This document shows, in pieces, positions 37,777 through 45,253 of a stretch of DNA of 64,000 nt. Source of the stretch: JAJPJE01 sp963848375 (lineage in GTDB: Bacteria; Acidobacteriota; Terriglobia; Terriglobales; Acidobacteriaceae); assembly GCA_963848375.1 (NCBI GenBank), contig CAWKDK010000020.1:124001-188000 (forward strand), in the 5' to 3' direction. The number at the start of each line of letters is the position of its first letter. Position 1 is the stretch's first letter. The notes under the pieces are model-generated. The model searched no databases. It saw only the letters and a program-made list of their open reading frames with translations, and was not told where the DNA came from. A program made the translations under genes and the position numbers.

Positions 37777-37999
37777 TAGTGAGTGATAATCTCCGTTACC
37801 GACACTTACCGCAGGCATCTCTCTAGACGGCTACTTGGATACACCGGAACGCAAGGCCGTGCGGGGACAAAGTATCTTGTATCGATTTTTCTTCCTCCGC
37901 AACTTTTCCCATATGTAAGGGTTTGGAATATCGGATGCTCTCCCGGTTTCATTGATTTGCGTTAACATCGGAGTTGATAGAATCCCATTTGGAGGACTT

Positions 38000-38425
38000 A
38001 TGTTCTCCCGTACTTCTCGTCTGGCCAGTCTGGCCGCTATTCTCGCGACTCTGTCCATTCCATCTTCTGCAGCCGTAACCCTCGGAACGATCTTGCTCGG
38101 TTTTGGATATGCGCCCAACGGCGGTTTCTGTTGTTATGGGCCGTACGATGGCTTCTACGGTCCATTGTGGGGTCCTTTCGGGCCTTACTATCCGGCGGGG
38201 TATTTTGCGCGGCCAGGTCCGGATAAAGGCAATGTAAAGTTAATCAAGGCCAACAAGGATGCTGCGGTGTACATCGATAATGCATACGCCGGAAAAGTCT
38301 CTGACGTGAAGACAATTTCGATCGAACCAGGCGCTTACGATCTCGAACTACGTATGACAGGCCAGGATCCAATCCATAAGCGGATCTATGTTTTGAGCGG
38401 AAAAACCCTGAAGCTGGAGTTCTGA
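38000..38425 (+). CDS. Exported PEGA-like protein with Gly/Tyr/Pro-rich segment
   Basis: 141 residues from the ATG at 38000, which follows GGAGG at 37991. A signal peptide (LASLAAILATLSIPSSAA) leads into a Gly/Phe/Tyr/Pro-rich stretch (about 35-72) with two adjacent cysteines (GFCCYG). A C-terminal PEGA-like beta domain follows (AAVYIDNAYAGKV, LEPGAYDLELR-type turn, KTLKLEF). Likely periplasmic or surface associated. Function unknown. It lies two bases ahead of the next gene, so they form an operon. Confidence 0.75.
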   Translation: MFSRTSRLASLAAILATLSIPSSAAVTLGTILLGFGYAPNGGFCCYGPYDGFYGPLWGPFGPYYPAGYFARPGPDKGNVKLIKANKDAAVYIDNAYAGKVSDVKTISIEPGAYDLELRMTGQDPIHKRIYVLSGKTLKLEF

Positions 38426-38427
38426 TC

Positions 38428-39114
38428 ATGTCACTACGATTTCTATCTGTCGCGACGATTGCTCTACTGGCAGTCCCTTTGATGGCACAGTCGGCAAAGG
38501 GAATCAAGCCGCGCTCCAAGCCGGAAAGCTATCCTGCAGTGAATGAGCAGCCGACCGTCATTCTGGGAGCAGCGCAATTGTCGCCGACACAGATTCGGAA
38601 AACCTTCGTATCCAGCCTTGGCAAGGACTACTTGGTATTTGAAATAGGCGCGTTTCCCAAATCCGCTATTCCACTGTCGCCTCAAGATTTCATGCTCGTC
38701 GTACGCGGGGGGAAGGACGTCGTTCGTCCAGCCGATCCAGATGTGATCGCCAAGAATTTAGGGAAAAAGGAAGAGGTCAACCACGATGTTGGGATTTCGC
38801 CTGTCGCTGGCGTCGGCTATTCCACTGGTGGCGATCCCAACGATCCCTATACAGGTCAAAGAGGCTGGACGACAACTACCGGAGTGTTGGTACATGGTGG
38901 TCATCAGAGACGGGATCCCAAGACCATCCAAGCCGATCGCAAGACCATGGCGGCAGAACTGAAGGAAAAGCAGTTACCGACTGGAACCACTGCCCTAGCG
39001 GTGGCCGGTTACCTATATTTCCCCTCGCCCGACAAGAAGAACGCCAGGTTCGACCTCGAGTATCAGGGCCAGAGTGGGGCAGTCGTCATTCCACTACCAC
39101 CGCCAGTTCAATAG
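38428..39114 (+). CDS. Exported protein of unknown function
   Basis: 228 residues with a signal peptide (MSLRFLSVATIALLAVPLMA). The rest is soluble and beta-rich, with a Gly/Thr-rich middle (GVGYSTGGDPNDPYTGQRG) and a C-terminal immunoglobulin-like end (KKNARFDLEYQGQSGAVVIP). I do not recognise the family. Cotranscribed with the PEGA-like gene (2-bp gap). Confidence 0.72.
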   Translation: MSLRFLSVATIALLAVPLMAQSAKGIKPRSKPESYPAVNEQPTVILGAAQLSPTQIRKTFVSSLGKDYLVFEIGAFPKSAIPLSPQDFMLVVRGGKDVVRPADPDVIAKNLGKKEEVNHDVGISPVAGVGYSTGGDPNDPYTGQRGWTTTTGVLVHGGHQRRDPKTIQADRKTMAAELKEKQLPTGTTALAVAGYLYFPSPDKKNARFDLEYQGQSGAVVIPLPPPVQ

Positions 39115-39217
39115 TCCTTGTTGTTGTATTTAATTGCGCTGTTTCTCAGTATCTGCCCGTACTTTCAGGCTCCAACATAAGTCGTGCGGTCGCGGTAACT
39201 GTCGATATATCTCCATA

Positions 39218-39240
39218 CCACTCACAATGTCAGTTTGAGA
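39218..39240 (+). repeat. CCACTCA...TTTGAGA element, copy 2
   Basis: Second copy of the element at 37754-37776, ending 10 bases before the 39251 ATG. Confidence 0.4.
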
Positions 39241-39250
39241 AAAAAACGTC

Positions 39251-39514
39251 ATGAACTCTGCCGCAGAACACGTTGATTTCTTTTTCGGGCAGGACGTGGT
39301 GGGATACTTCGCTAATCGTGCGCCAACAGAAAAGGGTCAATATCCCTACATGCCATATCGCGGCATAGGTCATTACCGACTGGAGCAAGCACTGACCTCC
39401 ATAGGCCCACAGAAATGCCATTACGTTGATGATGGTCAAAACCGAGCGTTTACGGTGATTGAAATAGCTTCCTACGGCGTCTTGGAAGTTGCAGTTGATA
39501 TTGCTCAGGACTGA
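39251..39514 (+). CDS. Small hypothetical protein
   Basis: 87 residues, acidic and aromatic-rich, without a signal or membrane segment. I do not recognise it. No ribosome binding site precedes the ATG (the 20 bases before it are A-rich). It lies directly after the second CCACTCA element. Could be real or a chance frame. Confidence 0.4.
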   Translation: MNSAAEHVDFFFGQDVVGYFANRAPTEKGQYPYMPYRGIGHYRLEQALTSIGPQKCHYVDDGQNRAFTVIEIASYGVLEVAVDIAQD

Positions 39515-39825
39515 TTACTGTCGGGAAATCTCTTTATCACAAGTAAACAGGTTGCTGCCCCAACGTTCCACCCGGGTATACAGCAGTTCGCTGCCCCTGA
39601 CGGCCGCCGGCGTCGTTACAGATGTCAAGCCCCTCTCCTGCCCCAAACTCCTCGCATCCCGATGAAAATGCGCCAAATATAAATTCCGCGAAAGTGTCCA
39701 GTAGGTCCCCTCGAATTTGTCACAATAGAGTAGGCGCTTGAATTCGAGAGGTAGGCGTTGGCGTTTGGGGCGTCTTTGGTTTTGCTTTGTCTGACTACTG
39801 ACTACTAACTACTGACGACTGCAGC

Positions 39826-39921
39826 TAAGTCCTTTGTTATGCGGGACAATGGGACTAAGTCCTTTGTTTGCCGGGACAAGCCTTATCCCATGCCTCTAAC
39901 CCCTTTAGAATGCGGGACGAG
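39826..39921 (+). repeat. Three-copy TAAGTCCTTTG...GCGGGACAA repeat in the rpsA leader
   Basis: Copies at 39826-39849 and 39856-39879 differ at only a few positions and are spaced exactly 30 bp. A third at 39898-39921 keeps TAA-CCCTTT-ATGCGGGACGA. They precede rpsA by 145-240 bases. Confidence 0.65.
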
Positions 39922-39988
39922 GGGGGAGGGGGTACCCCCCTGGGACCTCCCGAAACGGGAAATCGCTCAGCAAAGAAGCCTGTGGCAC

Positions 39989-40003
39989 CAGACTGACAGT
40001 CTG
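39989..40003 (+). promoter_or_regulatory. Perfect inverted repeat in the rpsA leader
   Basis: CAGACTG-A-CAGTCTG has 7-bp arms and lies 62 bases before the rpsA ATG. No Shine-Dalgarno-like purine tract precedes the ATG (TTAAACTCTTAACGTACCC). It may be part of a structured leader for S1 autoregulation, as known for E. coli rpsA. Confidence 0.4.
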
Positions 40004-40065
40004 AAAGACTGACTGACTCGCGCAGACCGACCGACCATTGCGACTGTTAAACTCTTAACGTACCC

Positions 40066-41748
40066 ATGTCCAACTTACCCAACTCCGAATCCAGCGAAGA
40101 CACGCAATCATTCCGCGATCTCCTTACTCAGTACGAGCAGACTCACGCCCACAAGACCGAAGGCGCTAAGCAGCTACAGGCTACGGTTGTCACCGTCTCG
40201 GCCGACACCGTCTTCCTCGACATCGGCTATAAGACCGAGGGCATTCTGCCGCTCTCGCTCTTCCAAAGCGCCGGGCAGGAAGTGAAGCCCGGCGACCAGT
40301 TCCTGGTATCCGTGAAGGGTCGCAATGAAGAAGGCTATTACGAACTCTCGCGTACTCGCGTCGAGCGTCCCGCCGACTGGCCGTCTTTGCAGAAAGCCTT
40401 CACCGAGCGCGCGACCATCCTCGGCACCGTTTCCGCCGTCGTGAAAGGCGGCCTCAGCGTTGACGTAGGAGTCCGCGCCTTTATGCCCGCCTCTCGCAGC
40501 GGCGCGCGCGATGCCGCCGAGATGGAGAAACTAGTCGGACAGGAAATCCGCTGCCGCATCACCAAGCTCGACGTCACCGAAGAAGATGTTGTCGTCGATC
40601 ACCGCGCCGTCGCCGAAGAAGAAGCCAACGCTGCCCGCGACCGCCGCTATTCCGAACTCGCCGACGGCGAAACCGTCACCGGTGTCGTCCGCAGCCTTAC
40701 CGATTACGGCGCGTTCGTCGACCTCGGCGGCGTCGACGCCCTATTGCACATCGGCGAAATCAGCTGGTCGCGCGTCGAGAAGCCCTCTGACGTCCTCTCT
40801 GTCGGCCAGGAGATCGAAGTCAAGATCCTCAAGGCCACGGAAGAAAACGGTAAACGCCGCATCGCCGTCAGCCTGAAACAACTCCAGCCGCATCCGTGGG
40901 ACGCTACCGCCGGGAAGTACACAGTTGGCGAGCGTGTTCGCGGCGTAGTCTCGCGCACCACGGACTTCGGCGCCTTCGTCGAACTCGAACCCGGCATCGA
41001 AGGCCTCATTCACATCTCCGAACTCTCGTGGACGCGCAAAGTGAAGCGCGTTACCGACGTCGTGAAGGCCGGCGACACCGTTGACGCCGTCATCCTCTCG
41101 GTGAACACGGCCGAACGCCGCATCGGCCTTGGGCTGAAGCAGGCGCTTGGCGATCCTTGGGCCGACATTGCGCAGAAATTCCCAGTGGGCTCCGCCATCG
41201 AAGGTCCGGTCACCAGCATCACCAACTTTGGCGCGTTTGTTCAGCTCGCGGAAGGCGTGGAAGGCATGGTGCACGTCAGCGAGATCAGCAACGAGAAACG
41301 CATTGCGCATCCTCGCGATGTACTCAAGCCCGGCGAGATAGTCAAAGCGCAGATCCTCGCCATCGATCGCGAGAAGCGCAACATTCGTCTCAGCATGAAA
41401 CAGCTGATCCCGACCAGCATCGACGAATACCTCGCCGAGCACAAAGCTGGCGATCTCGTGAGCGGCCGCATCGTCGACCTCTCCGGAACCAGTGCGCGCG
41501 TCGAACTTGGCGAAGGCATTCAGGCCTCATGTACGATTCCAGCTACAACGGCAGCCCCGGCAGCCGAGCAGTCGTCGGGAAAAGCAGATCTCTCGTCCTT
41601 GGGATCGATGCTGCAGGCACGCTGGAAAGGCCAAGGTCAGTCAGGCGCGAAGAAACCAGAACCCATCGCCGCCGGACAGATTCGCAGCTTCCGCATCACA
41701 AAAATCGACGCAGCGACAAAACAAATTCAGCTGGAACTACCACAGTAG
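40066..41748 (+). CDS. rpsA: 30S ribosomal protein S1
   Basis: 560 residues with six S1 (OB-fold) RNA-binding domains at about 38-104, 115-180, 200-271, 285-357, 372-441 and 455-558. Domains 3-5 are the most typical (GVVRSLTDYGAFVDLGG, GVVSRTTDFGAFVELEPG, GPVTSITNFGAFVQLAEG). The last domain carries an Ala/Ser/Gly/Lys-rich insertion (about 495-535). S1 helps the 30S subunit bind mRNA and unfold structured leaders. The start is fixed by the ATG at 40066, although it lacks a ribosome binding site. Monocistronic. Confidence 0.95.
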   Translation: MSNLPNSESSEDTQSFRDLLTQYEQTHAHKTEGAKQLQATVVTVSADTVFLDIGYKTEGILPLSLFQSAGQEVKPGDQFLVSVKGRNEEGYYELSRTRVERPADWPSLQKAFTERATILGTVSAVVKGGLSVDVGVRAFMPASRSGARDAAEMEKLVGQEIRCRITKLDVTEEDVVVDHRAVAEEEANAARDRRYSELADGETVTGVVRSLTDYGAFVDLGGVDALLHIGEISWSRVEKPSDVLSVGQEIEVKILKATEENGKRRIAVSLKQLQPHPWDATAGKYTVGERVRGVVSRTTDFGAFVELEPGIEGLIHISELSWTRKVKRVTDVVKAGDTVDAVILSVNTAERRIGLGLKQALGDPWADIAQKFPVGSAIEGPVTSITNFGAFVQLAEGVEGMVHVSEISNEKRIAHPRDVLKPGEIVKAQILAIDREKRNIRLSMKQLIPTSIDEYLAEHKAGDLVSGRIVDLSGTSARVELGEGIQASCTIPATTAAPAAEQSSGKADLSSLGSMLQARWKGQGQSGAKKPEPIAAGQIRSFRITKIDAATKQIQLELPQ

Positions 41749-41790
41749 TTTGGACAAAGAGAACACGGGTGGCCACCCAAGTCCGGGTGG

Positions 41791-41821
41791 CCCATCCAAG
41801 CCTTCTTTTGGCTTGGGTGGG
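41791..41821 (+). repeat. Dispersed hairpin repeat A, copy 3
   Basis: CCCATCCAAGCC, loop TTCTTTT, GGCTTGGGTGGG. Compared with the copies at 11285 and 28214, a T-A pair in the stem has become C-G, a compensatory change. It sits 43 bases past the rpsA stop and may help end that transcript. Confidence 0.78.
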
Positions 41822-41855
41822 GATTCCACTACCGTCCCCATCTCCTGGAGAACAC

Positions 41856-41957
41856 TCACATCATTTTCATTTTTGTATAACGTTGAAGATCGCCACGGAA
41901 ATAATACAAACCATAGACTGTCACCAAAAGACTGCCCCACAGCACAATCTTTCCCAT
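41856..41957 (-). CDS. 33-residue membrane peptide at the end of the hydrogenase locus (DUF6893-like)
   Basis: Too short for usual gene calling, but well supported. A GAAAGGAGAG ribosome binding site (41961-41970) precedes the ATG at 41957. The peptide has a hydrophobic N-terminal helix (IVLWGSLLVTVYGLYYF) and a basic tail ending RYTKMKMM. The pattern 'one TM helix, then RYxxMxxM' is what I remember of the DUF6893 family, tiny proteins found near high-affinity hydrogenases; I state this family link from memory. It lies 17 bases downstream of the maturation protease stop, last in the operon. It might anchor or tune the hydrogenase at the membrane. Confidence 0.7.
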   Translation of the reverse strand: MGKIVLWGSLLVTVYGLYYFRGDLQRYTKMKMM

Positions 41958-41974
41958 CTTCTCTCTCCTTTCCG

Positions 41975-42472
41975 CTACGCAGCTGTTGCGTGGCTGCGCT
42001 CACGGACAATCAACTCTTCCACCATGCGCGCGGCCTCATCGACCGCCGCCTTCACTGGCGCACTCAAACCCATCTCGCCGCTCTCATCGGGTTCAACGCT
42101 CGCTGGCTCACAGCCGACCACCAGCATTCGCCCAACTTTGCCGCCAAGCGCACTCACCATCTGCAACACCGCAACCGGATTCATCGTGTGCGCGTCGAGC
42201 GAAGCCGGCATTTCACCAGTTCGCGGCATCTCCGGCTCCATGATGTATAGCGTTCCCGGCTTCCCCTCGCCGGGCAGCGCATCGACGAGGATCACCAGAT
42301 CCCAATCATTCATCAGGGCGTACGCAAGGTCATAGCTGCGAATGCCGAAGTCGACGACCTTCACACCTTCCGGCAACGGACGCGTCGCCAGGCGCTGCGC
42401 CACTTCGACCCCGAACGCATCGTCGCCGAGAAAGATGTTGCCGATTCCTGCGACTAACACCTTACCGTTCAT
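41975..42472 (-). CDS. NiFe hydrogenase maturation endopeptidase
   Basis: HyaD/HybD-type protease, 165 residues from ATG 42472. It shows GIGNIFLGDDAFGVEVAQ at the N-terminus, where Asp replaces the usual nickel-sensing Glu, then the LVDALPGEG aspartate and SLDAHTMNP with the third ligand His. It removes the C-terminal peptide of the hydrogenase large subunit once nickel is inserted; the neighbouring HhyL is the obvious substrate. Its start overlaps the preceding gene by 11 bases. Confidence 0.92.
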   Translation of the reverse strand: MNGKVLVAGIGNIFLGDDAFGVEVAQRLATRPLPEGVKVVDFGIRSYDLAYALMNDWDLVILVDALPGEGKPGTLYIMEPEMPRTGEMPASLDAHTMNPVAVLQMVSALGGKVGRMLVVGCEPASVEPDESGEMGLSAPVKAAVDEAARMVEELIVRERSHATAA

Positions 42473-42782
42473 GCGACACCTCGCCATTCAGCGTCAGCGG
42501 TTCGACTTCGTCCGGCGAAAAGAAAAAACGATGTCCCGGTTGGCGCAGCATTCCCAAGTCACGGCCCGGATCGTCTTCCAGCACTACGGCCAAATGCACG
42601 TGGTCGTCGAAGTCGCGCTCAATCGCTTCCACGATCGCCACTTTACCCTTCAAAGCCATGTCCATGATGTCGGCTGTCTTCTGCGGCCACAGTCGCACGC
42701 GAGCTCCAGTCTTCACCTCAATGCCGAAGATCGAAACGCTTTCGAGCCGCTCTGCGTCCGCTTGCTCATTCCATTCCATCAT
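42462..42782 (-). CDS. 106-residue conserved hydrogenase-locus protein
   Basis: Small, probably beta-barrel protein (KTGARVRLWPQK, KGKVAIVEAIERDFDDHVHLA, GHRFFFSPDEVEPL). It resembles an uncharacterised protein that accompanies group 1h hydrogenase genes; I cannot name a family with certainty. The KGKVAIVEAIERD strand and acidic loop could bind metal or protein. ATGA overlap with the gene before it and an 11-base overlap with the protease, so it is firmly inside the operon. Confidence 0.8.
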   Translation of the reverse strand: MMEWNEQADAERLESVSIFGIEVKTGARVRLWPQKTADIMDMALKGKVAIVEAIERDFDDHVHLAVVLEDDPGRDLGMLRQPGHRFFFSPDEVEPLTLNGEVSHER

Positions 42783-43798
42783 GAATTCTCGCTCACCGGA
42801 CGCATGCTGCGAATCGCGCCGTGCGTCCTCGCCAGTTGTTCTCTCGCGCTCTCTTCTGTTCTTTGCAGGAGACCGCGTGCACGATCGTCTGCGCGCCGCA
42901 TTTCGCTCTTCTCGTCATCCGTCAACGTCATCACACGCAGCGTGAGCATCTCGTCCATCTCGGTTGCGTCGTAGAAATCGCCGGCGCTCTCCGGCGCAAT
43001 CTGTGGATAGTCGTAGAGCACAATCGGTGAGCACAGCATCATGTCGCGCTCACCTTGATCACCAACCAAGACTGGGAAGTTGCCGACGTTCTTGCACTCG
43101 CTCACGAACTCACCGAGGCCTTCGGGTGGATCGAGCAGCGAAACGAACTCGCCGCCACTCACCGTCAGGATTGTGTGTGCCGACAGGAGCGAATGCAGCA
43201 GAGCCTTGTCGCGGTCGGTGCTCTCGGGCGGCAACTCAGTCGCATTGGAAACATCCACAGTGATCTTCCAAATGCGTTCGCTCAGTTTGTGCGCCTCAAC
43301 GGTCATCGTTCCGCTCACTGCGTCTTGTGTCTGCATCAGAGTTCCAGCGATCCGGCCGCTGGAATCGTAGAGCGTTTCAGTCTGATTAACACCGTGGAAA
43401 TCAAATCCCAGTTTACGAATCTGTCCGGCTTCCAACGCGACCTCGAACTTGACCGCGCGTTCTACGCCTTCGTCCCAACCTTCGATCAATTGGCCATCGA
43501 CTACGAGCGACGCAACCGGCTCGAAGCGATCTTCCACTGCTCGCGAAACTTGCTTCGCCAACAGATGCAGAAACCGGAACTGAACCTCTACGCTCACATC
43601 ACCGCTCGCCGCGACCAGGCACTCCGAATGCATTGTCGCGCGCTCAGTTCCCTGCTGGACTTCGCCGAACGCTGGCGGATACAGAATCCCAAACGTCCAA
43701 CGCTGCCGGTTCTTGATCGCCGACGGCCGATACGGATACAGCATGTACCCTTCATACAAAACCGCGTCCGCAACCTTCTTCGCCAATTCGCGATTCAC
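42779..43798 (-). CDS. 339-residue conserved hydrogenase-locus protein
   Basis: Soluble protein of unknown function starting at a GTG (43798) that overlaps the previous stop in GTGA. The first 35 residues contain a Tyr/Pro-rich motif (ADAVLYEGYMLYPYRPSAIK) common to this group. The rest is beta-rich (FRFLHLLAKQV, TMTVEAHKLSERIWKITVDV, FVSLLDPPEGL) and ends in a charged coiled helix (about 295-330). Four cysteines are scattered with no Fe-S pattern. Likely an accessory or assembly factor for the high-affinity hydrogenase, judged from position only. Confidence 0.8.
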   Translation of the reverse strand: MNRELAKKVADAVLYEGYMLYPYRPSAIKNRQRWTFGILYPPAFGEVQQGTERATMHSECLVAASGDVSVEVQFRFLHLLAKQVSRAVEDRFEPVASLVVDGQLIEGWDEGVERAVKFEVALEAGQIRKLGFDFHGVNQTETLYDSSGRIAGTLMQTQDAVSGTMTVEAHKLSERIWKITVDVSNATELPPESTDRDKALLHSLLSAHTILTVSGGEFVSLLDPPEGLGEFVSECKNVGNFPVLVGDQGERDMMLCSPIVLYDYPQIAPESAGDFYDATEMDEMLTLRVMTLTDDEKSEMRRADDRARGLLQRTEESAREQLARTHGAIRSMRPVSENS

Positions 43799-44433
43799 GA
43801 CTTCACCTCAGCAAGATCCAGCATGCGTTCGACAGTCTGCTCCCACGTCGGAAGACCGTTGTGCGACTTAAACTCGTACAGTCTTTCGAACACATCGCGT
43901 CGCAATTGGATCCACGCGCCATTCGGATAATAGAGATCCATCATCTCTTTCCAGACGCGAACTGGAACGCGATAACTGGCCTCGCGGTCCCATGGAATCT
44001 GCGCGATCTGCAGCGTCATCTGTCCGGCGTGAAACACGGTCCCGCTGAATAACAGCGATGTCGGCAACTCACCGCCATCCAGACCGTAGATGTACTTCGT
44101 CATCGCGACATTGAAGTCGAACGTGCACGGCACTGGCAGATCGATCAACGTGCTGCCCGTGAACGCACCCACATTGACGTTTACGTTCGCCCACAACAGC
44201 GGCAGCAAAGACTTGCTCCATTGCTCCGGCTCACCAAAAAGCGTCTTCAGCTTTTGCTGCTCTTCCGACGAATAGCGACGCCGCACCGGCTCGACCTGTA
44301 CCTGCGCTCGCAGCGCGATGGAATGAATTGGTTCAGGTTCCGCATTCGTGATCCGCAGTTTGAACGACAGTTGCGGCGAAGCCGCGTTTGGAGTCGGCAC
44401 GACATCTTCGACCTGGAAGCGCAGATCAGGCAC
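43795..44433 (-). CDS. DUF6084-family hydrogenase-locus protein
   Basis: 212 residues. GTG at 44433 has GGAGG five bases upstream and overlaps the DUF5947 stop in GTGCCTGA; an apparent longer frame to 44592 lies inside the upstream gene and is rejected. The product has an N-terminal beta-sandwich (LSFKLRITNAEPEPIHSIAL) and conserved pieces VPCTFDFNVAMTKYIYGL, GTVFHAGQMTLQIAQIPWD and YYPNGAWIQLRRDVFERLY. I assign it to DUF6084, which keeps company with DUF5947 in hydrogenase operons. Function unknown. Confidence 0.82.
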   Translation of the reverse strand: MPDLRFQVEDVVPTPNAASPQLSFKLRITNAEPEPIHSIALRAQVQVEPVRRRYSSEEQQKLKTLFGEPEQWSKSLLPLLWANVNVNVGAFTGSTLIDLPVPCTFDFNVAMTKYIYGLDGGELPTSLLFSGTVFHAGQMTLQIAQIPWDREASYRVPVRVWKEMMDLYYPNGAWIQLRRDVFERLYEFKSHNGLPTWEQTVERMLDLAEVKS

Positions 44434-45061
44434 GTGCGCCTCCGGCCATTTCGTCCAGCTCTCGGAAGAACTTGTCGATCTCGATCCAGACTTCTGTTCC
44501 GCCCGATAAGCCTCGCCAATGTTTCCGAAGAATCGCAACCAGCCGGAAGCACTGATCGATCGGCGTGCGGTAATATCGCGCCGGGCCGGCAATACGGTTC
44601 ACCAGCAGAGCCTCAACATCCGACTCGAACTTGCGCAGTACAGGATTCCGTTCGGCAATTACATTCCAGTACTCAAGATCCAGCGACGATTCCATCGCCC
44701 CGCCCGGACTCGGATACTGCGCGACCATTCGCTTCGCCGCACTGCTGTAAACGAAGAACGCCAGGTTGATGGGAATCAGCAAGCTGTCCCATTCGTGGTC
44801 GTCCATTACGAAATCAGCCAGACGCTCTATATCACGGGGAATGCGTTGGTACCGCTGGCGAGCATTGCCATCGAACAGAATTGCGCACGCATCGCACGCG
44901 CACTTTACCTGTCGCCTTTCCAACTCCAGCAAGTGCTGGTGATTCGGCGGCAGCGGCAGAGCACACATCTCGCACACTTCAGCGGGCTCGCTCGGCTTAC
45001 GCACAAACCGGCGGAGCGTCGCGAGCGGAGTTCGCTCAACGTTATCGGAAATCGCGCCCAT
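44426..45061 (-). CDS. DUF5947-family protein with two CxxC motifs
   Basis: 211 residues. The N-terminal half carries CEMCALPLPPNHQHLLELE and CACDACAILF, two CxxC pairs that could make a zinc or iron site (the extra Cys makes CxCxxC). The remainder (DIERLADFVMDDHEWDSLLI, GGTEVWIEIDKFFRELD) matches DUF5947, a family tied to high-affinity NiFe hydrogenases. A rubredoxin-like assembly or electron-transfer role is plausible but unproven. ATG at 45061, four bases after the 62-residue gene. Confidence 0.88.
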   Translation of the reverse strand: MGAISDNVERTPLATLRRFVRKPSEPAEVCEMCALPLPPNHQHLLELERRQVKCACDACAILFDGNARQRYQRIPRDIERLADFVMDDHEWDSLLIPINLAFFVYSSAAKRMVAQYPSPGGAMESSLDLEYWNVIAERNPVLRKFESDVEALLVNRIAGPARYYRTPIDQCFRLVAILRKHWRGLSGGTEVWIEIDKFFRELDEMAGGARA

Positions 45062-45064
45062 GGC

Positions 45065-45253
45065 TTAGGCTGGTGGCAAGTTGGGCATTCTCGGGTCGAT
45101 TGGCGCACGCTTGTCCGCGTTGATGCCGGTCGCGTCGCGCGCCGTTCGGCCATCACCTTCGCGTCCCGGCTCTTTAGTGCCCTCGTAGGCCCATTCTTCA
45201 CCGCGTTTCACGCCGGAAGAATGCGCATCGATATCAAGCGGTGGATTTTTCAT
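45065..45253 (-). CDS. 62-residue hydrophilic hydrogenase-locus protein
   Basis: Small, charged, disordered-looking protein ending in NADKRAPIDPRMPNLPPA. ATG 45253 overlaps the end of the NifU-like gene by 20 bases, with GGAG about nine bases before it. Its stop comes four bases before the DUF5947 start. This packing, and the proline-rich conserved-looking C-terminus, argue that it is real. No enzyme motif or cysteine is present; it may be a small structural or docking peptide for the hydrogenase. Confidence 0.7.
   Translation of the reverse strand: MKNPPLDIDAHSSGVKRGEEWAYEGTKEPGREGDGRTARDATGINADKRAPIDPRMPNLPPA

Larger units (their letters stand above)
39515..40065. other. Long untranslated leader/intergenic region before rpsA with short repeats
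   Basis: No gene. It holds four 7-bp units of the TGACTAC type (39792-39819); three copies of a TAAGTCCTTTG...GCGGGACAA element (39826-39849, 39856-39879 and a degenerate one at 39898-39921); the palindrome GGGGGTACCCCC (39928-39939); and CAGACTG-A-CAGTCTG (39989-40003). Confidence 0.7.

Noticed and set aside
39780..39830. Short tandem TGACTAC units as a phase-variable tract
   Set aside because: Only four imperfect copies and far from any promoter I could define; kept as a repeat only.
43795..44592. Longer version of the DUF6084 gene starting at 44592
   Set aside because: The extra 53 codons lie within the DUF5947 gene and are low-complexity; a GTG at 44433 with GGAGG is the better start.
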